Source: JAVVRP01 sp036654655
GTDB lineage: Bacteria > Bacillota > Clostridia > Christensenellales > UBA1242
Length of the DNA: 64,000 nucleotides
Reading direction: 5' to 3'
NCBI GenBank assembly: GCA_036654655.1
Contig: JAVVRP010000001.1
Coordinates: forward strand, 124,001 to 188,000
Made by a program: the position numbers and the translations under genes. The stretch's first letter is position 1, and the number at the start of each line of letters is the position of its first letter. The notes below the pieces were generated by a model. It had not been told where the DNA came from. It worked only from the letters and a program-made list of their open reading frames with translations, and made no database searches. This document shows positions 27,357 to 36,924 of this stretch, piece after piece.

Positions 27357-29441
27357 TTAATGTTTTTTAACAAGTTTAAAATCTATTCTTCCTTTTTCAT
27401 CAACTTTAATAACTTCAACGTCAACAACGTCTCCAATGTTAACAACATCTTCAACTTTTTCAACTCTTGTGTTAGATAGTTTTGAAATATGAATCATGCC
27501 ATCTTTATTAGGCGTTATTTCAACAAAGGCCCCAAAAGTCATAACTCTAACAACTTTGCCAGTGTAAACACCGCCAACAACAAGTTCTTCTGTTATGCCA
27601 AGAATAATTTCCTTTGCTCTTTTTGCCATTTCAGCATCAATTGATGCAATAAAAACACTTCCTTCGTCATTAATATCAATTTTAACACCTGTTTCTTCAA
27701 TAATTTTGTTAATAACTTTTCCCCCACTTCCAATAACATCCTTAATTTTGTCTGGATTTATTGAAAATGTTATTATTTTTGGAGCATAAACAGACATTTC
27801 TTTTTTAGGTTCTGAAATAACATCAAGCATTTTATTAAGTATAAAAAGCCTTCCTTCACGTGCCTGATTAAGCGCTGTGCGAAGAATGTTTTCATCAATT
27901 CCTTTAATTTTTATATCCATTTGTATTGCAGTTATCCCGTCTTTTGTTCCAGTAACCTTAAAGTCCATATCTCCAAGAAAATCTTCTAAACCTTGAATAT
28001 CAGACAATATTGCAACGTTAGACGAATTTGCATCTTTAATCAGCCCCATTGCAATGCCAGCAACAGGAGCCTTGATTGGAACTCCCCCGTCCATAAGTGC
28101 AAGCGTTGATCCACAAACACTTGCCATTGATGATGAACCGTTTGAACTTAAAACTTCTGATACAAGCCTTAAAGCATATGGAAACTCTTCTTCACTTGGA
28201 ATAACTGGCTCCAATGCACGTTCTGCAAGCGCTCCATGGCCAATTTCACGTCTGCCGGGGCTACGCAAATTTTTTGCTTCACCTGTTGCATATGGTGGCA
28301 TGTTGTAATGATGCATATATCTTTTTGCTTCTTCATCATCAAGCCCTTCCAGTTTTTGAACTTCTGAAATTGTTCCAAGTGTTAATGTTGTTAAAACCTG
28401 TGTTTGTCCACGAGTAAACACGCCTGTTCCATGAACTCTTGGCAAAATTCCTGTTTCGCACCAAATTTTACGAATTTCTGTTAATTTTCTACCGTCGGGC
28501 CTGATGCCATCTTTAAGAATTCTTCCACGAACAAGTTCTTTTGTTATTTTATAAATAACATCATCAATTTCTCTCACTTTGTCAGGAAAAATTTTTGCAA
28601 AATGTTCTTGACATTCTTGTGAAACCAAATTTTGATTTGCTTGGCGTTCTGAACGTTCAAAAGTGTTTAACGCTTTAACAAGTTTTGAAGTTGCAAAATC
28701 TCTAACTGCATTTGTAATTTCATCTGAAATTGTGTAATAATTAATTTTTTGTGACAATGGTTTTCCAATTTCTTCTTTTATTTTAAGTTGAAATTCAACC
28801 ATTTTTTTAATTTCTTCATGAGCAAACATAATTGCGCCCAACATTTCTGCTTCTGTAACAACTTTTGCACCAGCCTCAACCATTAAAATTGCGTCTTTTG
28901 TTCCACTAACTGTTAAGGCAATTTTGCTGATGTCGCGCTCTTTTGCTGATGGATTTGCAATATATTTTCCGTCTATCATTGCAACACAAACTGAGCCTGT
29001 TGGACCTTCAAAAGGTATGTCCGAAATTGTAAGCGCAACAGATGAACCAAGCATCGCAAGAGGTTCTGGGGCAACGTCTGGATCAATTGATAATGCCGTT
29101 GCAACAATTGTTACATCGTTAAAAAATCCTTTTGGGAAAAGTGGTCTAAGTGGACGGTCTATTAATCTTGATGTTAAAATTGCCTTGTCACTTGGTCTTC
29201 CTTCGCGACGTTTAAAACTTCCTGGAATTTTACCAACTGAGTACAATTTTTCTTCAAAATCTACACCAAGTGGAAAAAAATCAATGCCGTCACGTGGGGC
29301 TTCCGACATGGTCGCATTAACCATAACAACAGTTTCTCCGCAACCAACAAAACAACTTCCACCTGCTTGTTCACAATATTTTTGAGTTTTAATCCAAACT
29401 TTTTTACCGCCAATTTCTGTTTCAAATGTTTTATCTTTCAT
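27357..29441 (-). CDS. pnp: Polyribonucleotide nucleotidyltransferase
   Basis: Phosphorolytic 3'-5' exoribonuclease of mRNA turnover, acting with RNase Y, which is also encoded here. Two RNase PH-type halves (about 1-210 and 305-540) are followed by a KH domain (VIGSGGKVINKIIEETG, near 565) and an S1 domain (GGVYTGKVVRVMTFGAFVE, near 625). At 694 residues it has normal length. GAGGAGA precedes the ATG. It follows rpsO across a stable hairpin, the conserved arrangement in which pnp mRNA is processed. Confidence 0.97.
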   Translation of the reverse strand: MKDKTFETEIGGKKVWIKTQKYCEQAGGSCFVGCGETVVMVNATMSEAPRDGIDFFPLGVDFEEKLYSVGKIPGSFKRREGRPSDKAILTSRLIDRPLRPLFPKGFFNDVTIVATALSIDPDVAPEPLAMLGSSVALTISDIPFEGPTGSVCVAMIDGKYIANPSAKERDISKIALTVSGTKDAILMVEAGAKVVTEAEMLGAIMFAHEEIKKMVEFQLKIKEEIGKPLSQKINYYTISDEITNAVRDFATSKLVKALNTFERSERQANQNLVSQECQEHFAKIFPDKVREIDDVIYKITKELVRGRILKDGIRPDGRKLTEIRKIWCETGILPRVHGTGVFTRGQTQVLTTLTLGTISEVQKLEGLDDEEAKRYMHHYNMPPYATGEAKNLRSPGRREIGHGALAERALEPVIPSEEEFPYALRLVSEVLSSNGSSSMASVCGSTLALMDGGVPIKAPVAGIAMGLIKDANSSNVAILSDIQGLEDFLGDMDFKVTGTKDGITAIQMDIKIKGIDENILRTALNQAREGRLFILNKMLDVISEPKKEMSVYAPKIITFSINPDKIKDVIGSGGKVINKIIEETGVKIDINDEGSVFIASIDAEMAKRAKEIILGITEELVVGGVYTGKVVRVMTFGAFVEITPNKDGMIHISKLSNTRVEKVEDVVNIGDVVDVEVIKVDEKGRIDFKLVKKH

Positions 29442-29476
29442 ATCTCTCCTCTAATTTAATTAATCTACTGAAAAAT

Positions 29477-29494
29477 GGAGTGGTTACCCACCCC
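29477..29494 (-). other. rpsO-pnp intergenic hairpin
   Basis: Minus strand GGGGTGG, loop GTAA, CCACTCC: 7 bp with one G-U pair, then ATTTTTC. It may be a partial terminator or a processing site between rpsO and pnp. Confidence 0.65.
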
Positions 29495-29501
29495 AAATAT
29501 G

Positions 29502-29762
29502 TTAACGAATATTAAGTTCTTGTTTAAGTTTTCTAAATACTTCAATATCTTGCGATTCAAGATATTTTAAAAGTCCTTTACGTTGACCAACCATCTGTAA
29601 CAACCCACGACGCGAATGATTATCATTTTTGTTGAGTTTTAAATGCTCATTAAGATGGTTAATGCGTTCGGTTAGCAATGCAATTTGCACTTGTGCTGAA
29701 CCTGTATCGGCCTCATTTACCTTGAATTTTTGAATAATTTCTGCTTTAATTTCTTTTTTCAT
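29502..29762 (-). CDS. rpsO: 30S ribosomal protein S15
   Basis: Primary 16S rRNA-binding protein of the small subunit. The 86 residues match the family throughout: DTGSAQVQIALLTERINHLNEHLK and the core LNKNDNHSRRGLLQMVGQRKGLLKYL. AAAGGAGAAAAG precedes the ATG. Its ~70-nt leader between the promoter and start contains inverted repeats and could carry S15 autoregulation, but no known structure was matched with confidence. Confidence 0.98.
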   Translation of the reverse strand: MKKEIKAEIIQKFKVNEADTGSAQVQIALLTERINHLNEHLKLNKNDNHSRRGLLQMVGQRKGLLKYLESQDIEVFRKLKQELNIR

Positions 29763-29839
29763 CTTTTCTCCTTTATTATTTTCGCCACAAACAAAGCAAA
29801 GCGTTGGAGTTTCGCAAAACCTTGTTTAAGGTCGCATTT

Positions 29840-29868
29840 ATAATAACATACATAACATTATTTAGCAA
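29840..29868 (-). promoter_or_regulatory. Promoter of rpsO-pnp
   Basis: Minus strand TTGCTA (29863-29868), a 17-nt spacer and TATTAT (29840-29845). It leaves a leader of about 70 nt before rpsO. Confidence 0.6.
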
Positions 29869-29900
29869 GCAATTTTTTAACAACTTGCCACAATTTTTTA

Positions 29901-31319
29901 TTACATAAATAATTTTTTCTTTCTTTCAAGCATTTCTTCTATTCTGGCAATATACTCCGCAACATCTTTTACATTTGCGCTACGTTCAATTTTATTTTTA
30001 ACATTCCAAACTCTTTTGCTTATTGCGTTTGCACCAATAGCCATTATGCTAACGGTTTCTTCCATGCTATCAATGTTAAATTTACATGCGGAATTAGGTT
30101 TTGTCCAACCAATATTTTCTTGTCCATTTTGATATTTTAATCTATACAAATAATAAGGCTTGTATTCTTCTTCCATAAGTTCTGTAATTGAATACTCAAT
30201 CATTTTTTTAACCAAATTCTCTTTTTTTGTGTCATTTTTTTGCTCTTCATCTTTTGCAAGATCGGAACCACGTTTAAGTGCCAAAGCATGAATTGTAATA
30301 TTGTCTGGCAAAATTTCAAGGACCAAATCAATTGTACGTTTAAAATCCGAAAGGGTTTCTCCCGCAAGCCCTGCAATAAAATCCATGTTGATTTTAAATT
30401 GAAAAGGCATTGCAACTTTCAAAGCAGAATAAACATCTTTTACTGTGTGAGTTCTATGAATTTTGTTAAGAGTTTTTTCATTAAATGTTTGTGGGTTTAT
30501 GCAAATTCTGTTTACACCATATTTTTTTAGCACTGCAAGTTTTTCGGCTGTAATAGTTTCTGGACGCCCACATTCAAAGGTAAATTCTTCAACTTGATAA
30601 GGAAACATCATTAAAAGTTCTTCTATTTGAAAATTTGTAAGAACACTAGGCGTGCCACCGCCAACATAAATTGAGCGCACAATATAAGGCTTTTCTTTAA
30701 TAATTTTTTTTACAACATCAAATTCTTTTTTTAGCGCTTGTAAATATTTTTCAACTAAATCCCCGCTTTCACTCACCACATTTGAAACAGAACTGCAATA
30801 ATTACAACGTGACGGACAAAATGGAATGTTAACAAACAAATCAATTACGCCATCATTTTTAACAATAAGCGCCTCTTGACTTTTTATAACTTTTTCAACC
30901 AACTCGGCCTTTTCTGCACTTACATAAAAATTATTTATTAAAGTATTCTTTATCATGTTGGGCTCAACGCCCTCTTTAATTAATTGATAACCTAATTTTG
31001 TTGGATGAACACCTGTTAGTGATCCCCATGGCAGACCGCAATTAAAATATTTTGAAAGCAATTTATATACACAAAGTTTGGCCTCCCGTTTTAAAAATCT
31101 TTTTTCCTCTAACAAACTTGAAAATTGTGGCAGTTTTGTTGACATACATTCTTCCGTGATTTTTTCATCAGCACAAAGTACGCAAAAATTTGTAACTTTG
31201 TTGTCCCCCATTTTTAAAAAATGGTCCAGTTTTACAACTTTTACATCATTAAATTCATATTGCTTCACTAAGGCTTGTAAGTCAATTTCTAGTGGCAAAT
31301 AATTGGTGTTAACCTCCAT
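29901..31319 (-). CDS. hemZ: Radical SAM coproporphyrinogen dehydrogenase-like protein HemZ
   Basis: Radical SAM enzyme of the HemN/HemZ group. The cluster motif is FCPSRCNYC (Cys168, Cys172, Cys175), followed by YVGGGTPSVL and an iron-sulfur-free C-terminal half. The ~150-residue N-terminal extension fits HemZ rather than HemN or HemW. Named for anaerobic haem synthesis, but no other haem gene is in the window, so the substrate is uncertain. It lies 2 nt after the rel gene; recJ, rel and hemZ are also near each other in Bacillus. Confidence 0.8.
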   Translation of the reverse strand: MEVNTNYLPLEIDLQALVKQYEFNDVKVVKLDHFLKMGDNKVTNFCVLCADEKITEECMSTKLPQFSSLLEEKRFLKREAKLCVYKLLSKYFNCGLPWGSLTGVHPTKLGYQLIKEGVEPNMIKNTLINNFYVSAEKAELVEKVIKSQEALIVKNDGVIDLFVNIPFCPSRCNYCSSVSNVVSESGDLVEKYLQALKKEFDVVKKIIKEKPYIVRSIYVGGGTPSVLTNFQIEELLMMFPYQVEEFTFECGRPETITAEKLAVLKKYGVNRICINPQTFNEKTLNKIHRTHTVKDVYSALKVAMPFQFKINMDFIAGLAGETLSDFKRTIDLVLEILPDNITIHALALKRGSDLAKDEEQKNDTKKENLVKKMIEYSITELMEEEYKPYYLYRLKYQNGQENIGWTKPNSACKFNIDSMEETVSIMAIGANAISKRVWNVKNKIERSANVKDVAEYIARIEEMLERKKKLFM

Positions 31320-31321
31320 TT

Positions 31322-32275
31322 TTACCCCCTGATTTTAATTAATCTTTGTTTGTATTTCCAATGAGCGCACTCACCATATTCCGATGCCCTATGCATATCT
31401 TTTGTTTTAACTTGTATTTCAACATTTTTTTCATTGTACAAAATTGTTGCATGCAGGGCACGATATCCGTTAGGCTTTGGTTTACTAATAAAATCTTTAA
31501 TCCTTCCCTCAACGCACACAAAATTTTTTTTAATAACATTTAGCATATGATAGCATTGCTCTTCTGTTTCTACAAGAACTCTGAATCCAATTATATCATA
31601 AACTTCTTCTATTACACAATTTTTGCGTTTCATTTTTAAAAATACTCCCAATGCATTTTTAAGTCTGTTTTCTATGATATAAGTTTCACAAATATCCTGT
31701 GACATTTTGGTCAATTTAACAGACAGGTCTTTAATTAACGCTTTATTGTTCAAAACATTCATTGCGGGGGCATTTATTATTTCCTTATAATTTTCATTGT
31801 CCAATAATTCAAAACATTTATCCTCAAAAACTGCTCGCTCGTAATTTTTTCCAAGCATTGCAAGTATTTTTGGAAAAATTTTGCCTTGATATTTAATCAA
31901 ATCAATTTCCTCGGATGATAATGGCAATTTGTAATCAAAAAGTTTTGTATACATAATTGCCGACAAAATTACAACAGCACGCAAATCTCTGCATTTTAAC
32001 AATATTTTAATTGCATTTTTATTATCAAATTTTTGCATTGTAATGTATTTTAATTTAAGGTTTTTATATCTTTTTGCCAATTTTAATTTATGCTTATCCA
32101 AATAATTTACAAGTTCAAATTTGTATGACAAATAAGCAAGAACAGAAGTTTTATCTCCACCAAAATTAATAATATTTTCAACTTGTAAATTTGTTGAGTT
32201 GTTAAAATCTCCAAGCATTGCCAAAAACTCTTTTTCATTTTCATTAAAATTAAATTCATTAATTAAAATTTTCAA
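31322..32275 (-). CDS. Shortened RelA/SpoT-family protein, (p)ppGpp synthetase domain only
   Basis: Residues ~185-310 form a Rel synthetase domain: ENRLKNALGVFLKMKRK, metal-ligand Asp227 in YDIIGFRV, KPKPNGYRALHATI and Glu286 in VEIQVKT, then CAHWKYK. The first ~180 residues occupy the place of the HD hydrolase domain but lack the HD motif (RDLRAVVILSAIMY stands near the expected site). The usual TGS, helical and ACT domains are absent. At 317 residues it is under half of a normal Rel (~740). Position between recJ and hemZ argues it descends from the main rel gene. It can probably make but not hydrolyse (p)ppGpp. Confidence 0.85.
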   Translation of the reverse strand: MKILINEFNFNENEKEFLAMLGDFNNSTNLQVENIINFGGDKTSVLAYLSYKFELVNYLDKHKLKLAKRYKNLKLKYITMQKFDNKNAIKILLKCRDLRAVVILSAIMYTKLFDYKLPLSSEEIDLIKYQGKIFPKILAMLGKNYERAVFEDKCFELLDNENYKEIINAPAMNVLNNKALIKDLSVKLTKMSQDICETYIIENRLKNALGVFLKMKRKNCVIEEVYDIIGFRVLVETEEQCYHMLNVIKKNFVCVEGRIKDFISKPKPNGYRALHATILYNEKNVEIQVKTKDMHRASEYGECAHWKYKQRLIKIRG

Positions 32276-32277
32276 CT

Positions 32278-34713
32278 TTATTTTGCCTCCGTATTTTTTT
32301 GTATATTTTTTGTATAAAATTTTGCTGGATTAGTTTGATATTGTTGCTCTGTTATTGATGTATGGGCATTCCATATGCTTGAATTTGATAAATCTGTTTT
32401 TATATTTTTATTTTGTGTGATAATCCAAAAACCAGATGTTTTTGTTAGATCAAAAACACCCAACTCACTTTCCACCAAAAGAGCAAAATAAAATGATGCA
32501 AAATCATTATGCTGACCACAATTTCTAACTGCATATGTAAACATATCAAACACATCTGAAAACTTTCGATTACATATTTTTTTTAAAACCCCAAAAATTT
32601 CTGCCAATGTTTTTTTATCGTTTTTAACATAAAATAAAGTTTTTTTATCAAACTTTTTATCTGATAAAACAAAAATTTCTGCGTTTGTAATTTGATTGAT
32701 TTTCGCAATAAAAACTTCATCCAAAACCTGATCCAAAAATACAACACGTTTGTAATTTTTTAAAAATTCAAAACTTTCGGGAAACAAAACAATTGCATTA
32801 AGCCCATTTACAGGTGGCGTGGAATGGCAACAAAATTCATTTATATTACTTAAATCAAATTTATTTGTAAAATTTAAAAATTCATTTGTCCCAAAACACA
32901 CAAAGGCTGTACCAAATGCTTTTAAAGAACAATCGGCAACAAATTCATAAAGTTTTTCGCTAACATAATATTTAAATTTTGCCTCGCCAGCGCATCCTTT
33001 TAGTTGAATAATTTTAAGCGGGTTAAGAAATTTGCCTGCCGTTTCAGTAAGTTCCAAGGAACTGTCAACATCTTTTAACGTCCCTTTAAACATCCCTTTT
33101 TGCCTGTTTTCAATTTCATAATAAAAATTGTGATACTTGCAAAGCGATAACTTAACTTTTTTTGAAATATATGAAAAAAATGCTAGTGTAATTTTTCCAA
33201 AAGATACGTTTGCATGTTCTGGAAAACGTTTCATAGGAATAATTTCTGTTTTTGTTGGCTTTGTACAAAAAATTGGACGCAAATTTTCACATCCTGTTGG
33301 TTCTAGTTTTTGAAGATCCAAAAATAACTCTTCGTTAATTTCATTTTCTTGCAGGTCTTCATCATAAAATTTTGTTGGTAAAAATGCATTTTCGCTAATG
33401 TTTTCTTTTATGTACTTTTCTAAGTTATTTTCAAACAATTGTATAAATTCTTTTTTTAAAGCAAGCCCCGCAGCGGAAGAATGCCCTCCATAGGTTTCCA
33501 AAATATTGCTTTGCATTGCAATCATTTTATGAATATTAATGCCTTGCACACTTCTTGCCGATCCCTTTAAAATTTCGTTTTCTATCTCAGAAAACAAAAA
33601 ACATGGCCTACAAAACTCATCTGCAATTTTTGATGCCACTATACCTAGAATTCCTTGATCCCAATTTTTTGAATAAAGAACAATTACACGCTTTTCAGTT
33701 AAATCAATTTTTGAAAGCATGCTTACACAATCATCATAAACACTTGCGCAAATTGCTTGACGTTTTTGATTATGCTTTATAATTTTTTGTGCAAGTTTTT
33801 TAATTTTATCTAAATCTGTTTCAAAATATAGTTCAAGGCTGTCACCTGCATCGCCCATTCTGCCAGATGCATTTAATTTTGGAGCAATTTTAAACGCAAT
33901 TTCGTGAGCGGTTGCAGTTTCAGGTGAAATATTATTAATTTGAAACAAATATCTAAGCCCTTTTGGAAGTTGCCCCATCATTGTTTTTGCTTTTTTTATT
34001 AAAACTCTGTTTTCACCAATTAAGGGAACAATATCTGCTATTGTTGCTATTGCAACTATTGGTAAAAACTTTTGAGCAGATTTTTCTCCAATAAGTGCAC
34101 AAGAAAGTTTGTACGCAACTCCGGTGCCACACAAATGCTTAAAAGTAAACTGTTGTTCGGCAATTTTGGGATTTATACAAATTGTTTCGGGAAGTTCTGG
34201 CGGAATTTCATGATGATCCGTAACAATAATTTCAATGCCTTTTGTTTTTGCATAAGCAATCTCGTTTTTACACGAAATGCCACAATCCACAGTTATAATA
34301 AGTGATGGATTAAACTTTTTTTTAATTTTATCAATTGCATTGCAGGTTAAGCCGTATCCGTCTATAAATCTGTTTGGCAAAAAATATGAAGCGTTTGCAC
34401 CTAATTCTTTCAAAGTTTTAAGCATAATTGCTGTTGCACTTACACCATCAACGTCATAATCCCCAAAAATTAATATATTTTCTTTTTTTGTTATTGCAAG
34501 CCTTATTTTTACAACAGCCTCAAAAATCCCCGAAAGCAACATGGGATTTTGAAGTGGTAGTTTTTCTGCATATAAAAAATTGTCAATATCCTCCTTAGTT
34601 TTAAAACCACGGGACATGATTATTTTCATTATTAAAGGGCTGATGCCAAATTGCTTTGAAAATAAATTAATTTTATCTTGCTCAGCATCAAACTTATGCT
34701 TTTGATATCTCAC
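32278..34713 (-). CDS. recJ: Single-stranded-DNA-specific exonuclease RecJ
   Basis: 5'-3' exonuclease acting in recombination and mismatch repair. DHH-family motifs are clear: FGDYDVDGVSA, TVDCGIS and VTDHHEIP, followed by the DHHA1 region (GSARSVQGINIHKM, YGGHSSAAGLA). OB and C-terminal domains extend it to 811 residues, similar to Firmicutes RecJ. The start is GTG, preceded by AAGAG. It leads a recJ-rel-hemZ operon with 2-nt gaps, driven by a consensus promoter. Confidence 0.94.
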   Translation of the reverse strand: MRYQKHKFDAEQDKINLFSKQFGISPLIMKIIMSRGFKTKEDIDNFLYAEKLPLQNPMLLSGIFEAVVKIRLAITKKENILIFGDYDVDGVSATAIMLKTLKELGANASYFLPNRFIDGYGLTCNAIDKIKKKFNPSLIITVDCGISCKNEIAYAKTKGIEIIVTDHHEIPPELPETICINPKIAEQQFTFKHLCGTGVAYKLSCALIGEKSAQKFLPIVAIATIADIVPLIGENRVLIKKAKTMMGQLPKGLRYLFQINNISPETATAHEIAFKIAPKLNASGRMGDAGDSLELYFETDLDKIKKLAQKIIKHNQKRQAICASVYDDCVSMLSKIDLTEKRVIVLYSKNWDQGILGIVASKIADEFCRPCFLFSEIENEILKGSARSVQGINIHKMIAMQSNILETYGGHSSAAGLALKKEFIQLFENNLEKYIKENISENAFLPTKFYDEDLQENEINEELFLDLQKLEPTGCENLRPIFCTKPTKTEIIPMKRFPEHANVSFGKITLAFFSYISKKVKLSLCKYHNFYYEIENRQKGMFKGTLKDVDSSLELTETAGKFLNPLKIIQLKGCAGEAKFKYYVSEKLYEFVADCSLKAFGTAFVCFGTNEFLNFTNKFDLSNINEFCCHSTPPVNGLNAIVLFPESFEFLKNYKRVVFLDQVLDEVFIAKINQITNAEIFVLSDKKFDKKTLFYVKNDKKTLAEIFGVLKKICNRKFSDVFDMFTYAVRNCGQHNDFASFYFALLVESELGVFDLTKTSGFWIITQNKNIKTDLSNSSIWNAHTSITEQQYQTNPAKFYTKNIQKNTEAK

Positions 34714-34731
34714 TTAATACTCTTCTTTTGT

Positions 34732-34760
34732 ATTATAACGTTTAATATCAGCATTGTCAA
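34732..34760 (-). promoter_or_regulatory. Consensus sigma-A promoter of recJ-rel-hemZ
   Basis: Minus strand TTGACA (34755-34760), exactly 17 nt, and TATAAT (34732-34737). Both hexamers are perfect. Confidence 0.9.
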
Positions 34761-34793
34761 TTAATAGAGAAATTTAATTTTACATATTTAAAA

Positions 34794-34822
34794 AAGTTAT
34801 GCATATTTAATTTGCATAACTT
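34794..34822 (-). terminator. Terminator of secD-secF
   Basis: Minus strand arms AAGTTATGCA and TGCATAACTT, a 10-bp perfect stem with a 9-nt loop, then TTTTAAAT. Confidence 0.8.
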
Positions 34823-34855
34823 AAATTAGTTTATATTAAAATCCATTTTTTTAAT

Positions 34856-35518
34856 TTAATCTTGTTTTTGCACCTTTTTTTGTTTAATTTTGTTTTTTAA
34901 ATTTCCAAACGCCCATACTGTTGGAATTAAAAAAATTGAAGTGTAGGTTGTAATTAAAATTCCAATTATTATTGGTAAAAAAAACATTCTTATTTGTGGT
35001 GTGGAAATAAAAATTGCAATGGCAAATGAATACAATGAGATCATGCCAAAATCAGTAATATGTGAAAAGCAACTTTCAGATGCCATTTCCGCAATTTCAA
35101 AGTTGGACAATCCAATGTTGTCTGGATTGTTTTTGTTTTGCTTAATATTAGAAAATAAAAGAATATTCATAAACAAAGAATATGCAACAACAAACATCAT
35201 TGACGTAATTAAAGTTGCTCCTACTGGGGCTCTGCAAATTGCAAGAACAGCGAGTGTAACTAAAATATTAATTATAAAAAACAAAACTGATGTCATCGCA
35301 CTGGAAATTCCAAAACGAAATAAAAGATAAACAAACACTGCAACAAAAACAAGTAAAATTGCAAGCATTGCTCTGTTTAAAACTATTTGTGAACCTAAAA
35401 TTGTGCTTTTAACATTAAAACCAAAAATTGAAAAAATAACTATTCCTGCAAGCAATAAAACAACAGGCGCAATTAAAAACCATTTTGCATTTTTGATAAA
35501 ATTAAACTGCTTTTTCAT
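34856..35518 (-). CDS. secF: Protein translocase subunit SecF, reduced and lacking key residues
   Basis: Membrane partner of SecD that helps release exported proteins using the proton gradient. Five or six hydrophobic segments are visible, but the extracytoplasmic domain between the first two is nearly gone, so the protein is 220 residues against ~300. The segment VVAYSLFMNILLFSNIKQN aligns without gaps to E. coli SecF around Asp213, which here is Met117. The conserved Arg of the next helix is Ser152 or His153. It overlaps secD by 17 nt. Context makes SecF the best call, yet coupling to the proton gradient is doubtful. Confidence 0.8.
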   Translation of the reverse strand: MKKQFNFIKNAKWFLIAPVVLLLAGIVIFSIFGFNVKSTILGSQIVLNRAMLAILLVFVAVFVYLLFRFGISSAMTSVLFFIINILVTLAVLAICRAPVGATLITSMMFVVAYSLFMNILLFSNIKQNKNNPDNIGLSNFEIAEMASESCFSHITDFGMISLYSFAIAIFISTPQIRMFFLPIIIGILITTYTSIFLIPTVWAFGNLKNKIKQKKVQKQD

Positions 35519-36803
35519 CAGAAGCCTCCTTCTTAAATTTAAGTTTGCCTGCGTTAGTGCTATTAAGTGGAAGATACAGTTTAATAAACCAACGAGTAAT
35601 AATTAAAGTTGTAAACAGCATAACCGCTGTTCCAATAAATAACGAAACTCCAAAACTTTTTGCTCCGCCTGTTGTTGCAATCCAAAATATAAGTGATGCA
35701 ATCAAAGATATACCGCCAAAATCTGCTATTGTTGGAATTGCATTTTTAAAACCTGCCTTGCATGCAAGAGGCAATTTTTTACCATATTCATACTCTTTTC
35801 TAATTTTTTCAAAAATAAAAATATTAATAAATGCCGTTATGGCAAACGATAACAAAATTCCTGCAAGCCCCGATGCAGTTAACTGAACAACTGGAACCGC
35901 TTGTAAAAAGAATATGGTTAAAATTACCCAAATAAATAATGAAAATGAGCCAAGCAAACCAAAATCACCGTATGATAAAAACAAGTATAACATGGTTGCA
36001 AAAAGAATAACTGAAAATGCAATTATAAATAAAAGCATTGCATTTTCACCATATAAAGCATTAACTTTGCCATCCGAAATATGTGACAATTTTGCAGTAA
36101 AAGTTCCGCTAACAATGTTGTAAGCAAGTTCTTGCGCCAATGATGACGTCATGTCAGTTGAACTGGCCATAAAAAATGCTGCACCGGTCATTTGTTTTTT
36201 AACTGCAATTGTTAATGTTGAAGATGTTTCATCGTCTAAAAAACAATACAATTTTGCATCGTCAGAACCAATTTCTTCAACAAGTTTTTCAAAAATTTTT
36301 GCACCATTGGCATTAAGTTTTACAATAACACCATATTTGTTTTGGTCGGCAGAAATGTCTGCTGTGCTAATATGTTGCGTACTTAAAACATCTTCTGCTT
36401 TTGAATCATTTGTTTTTTTAATGTGAACTTGTTTTGGATTGCCCAACCACTCAAACATGTTTGTTGGAAATCCAAAATCCAAAACTTCAACCTTAATTTG
36501 TGAAGTCCCAATTTTACTTATTATAGGTTCAATTTGCTTTCGATCTAGCCAAAAAGCATTAAGGCTTTCGAGTGTTTCATCAATTCCTGTTTCCAAAGTT
36601 TTTGGGTCTGCCGAGTCCATTTTTGCATCATATAAAGCATAAACTCCACCACCCAAATCAAGCCCAAGTTCAACACTCCGTGCAAAACCATTCCATGTTT
36701 TATTTGTAAATGGAACATTAAATTGAAACACAGTGAAAAATGTTGCTATTGCAACGAAAATTGAAATAATTATAAATTTTACTCTTGAAGATTTTTTTGA
36801 CAT
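35502..36803 (-). CDS. secD: Protein translocase subunit SecD, atypical
   Basis: An N-terminal membrane helix, an extracytoplasmic domain starting with VELGLDLGGGVY (residues ~45-55) and about five C-terminal helices define SecD. In the TM4 region the usual VDAN reads AFIN (324-327), so the Asp equivalent to E. coli Asp519 is Phe325, while the following FEKIRKE is kept. The IADFGG segment also departs from the family's DANxTT. At 433 residues it is at the low end for a SecD. It has its own promoter upstream. Confidence 0.88.
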   Translation of the reverse strand: MSKKSSRVKFIIISIFVAIATFFTVFQFNVPFTNKTWNGFARSVELGLDLGGGVYALYDAKMDSADPKTLETGIDETLESLNAFWLDRKQIEPIISKIGTSQIKVEVLDFGFPTNMFEWLGNPKQVHIKKTNDSKAEDVLSTQHISTADISADQNKYGVIVKLNANGAKIFEKLVEEIGSDDAKLYCFLDDETSSTLTIAVKKQMTGAAFFMASSTDMTSSLAQELAYNIVSGTFTAKLSHISDGKVNALYGENAMLLFIIAFSVILFATMLYLFLSYGDFGLLGSFSLFIWVILTIFFLQAVPVVQLTASGLAGILLSFAITAFINIFIFEKIRKEYEYGKKLPLACKAGFKNAIPTIADFGGISLIASLIFWIATTGGAKSFGVSLFIGTAVMLFTTLIITRWFIKLYLPLNSTNAGKLKFKKEASDEKAV

Positions 36804-36832
36804 CTGTTGCCCCTATCCTTAAATACTTTGAT

Positions 36833-36861
36833 AGTATATAGCAAAATACATGTTTAGTCAA
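36833..36861 (-). promoter_or_regulatory. Promoter of secD-secF
   Basis: Minus strand TTGACT (36856-36861), a 17-nt spacer and TATACT (36833-36838), about 30 nt before secD. Confidence 0.75.
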
Positions 36862-36924
36862 TTGATTATTGCCAAAAAAATCATATTTTAATAAAATTTA
36901 TTTATATCTTAAAACCAAAATTTG

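Noticed and set aside
28924..29385. 153-codon + strand frame opposite pnp
   Set aside because: Runs antisense through the conserved pnp coding region and has no protein-like features.
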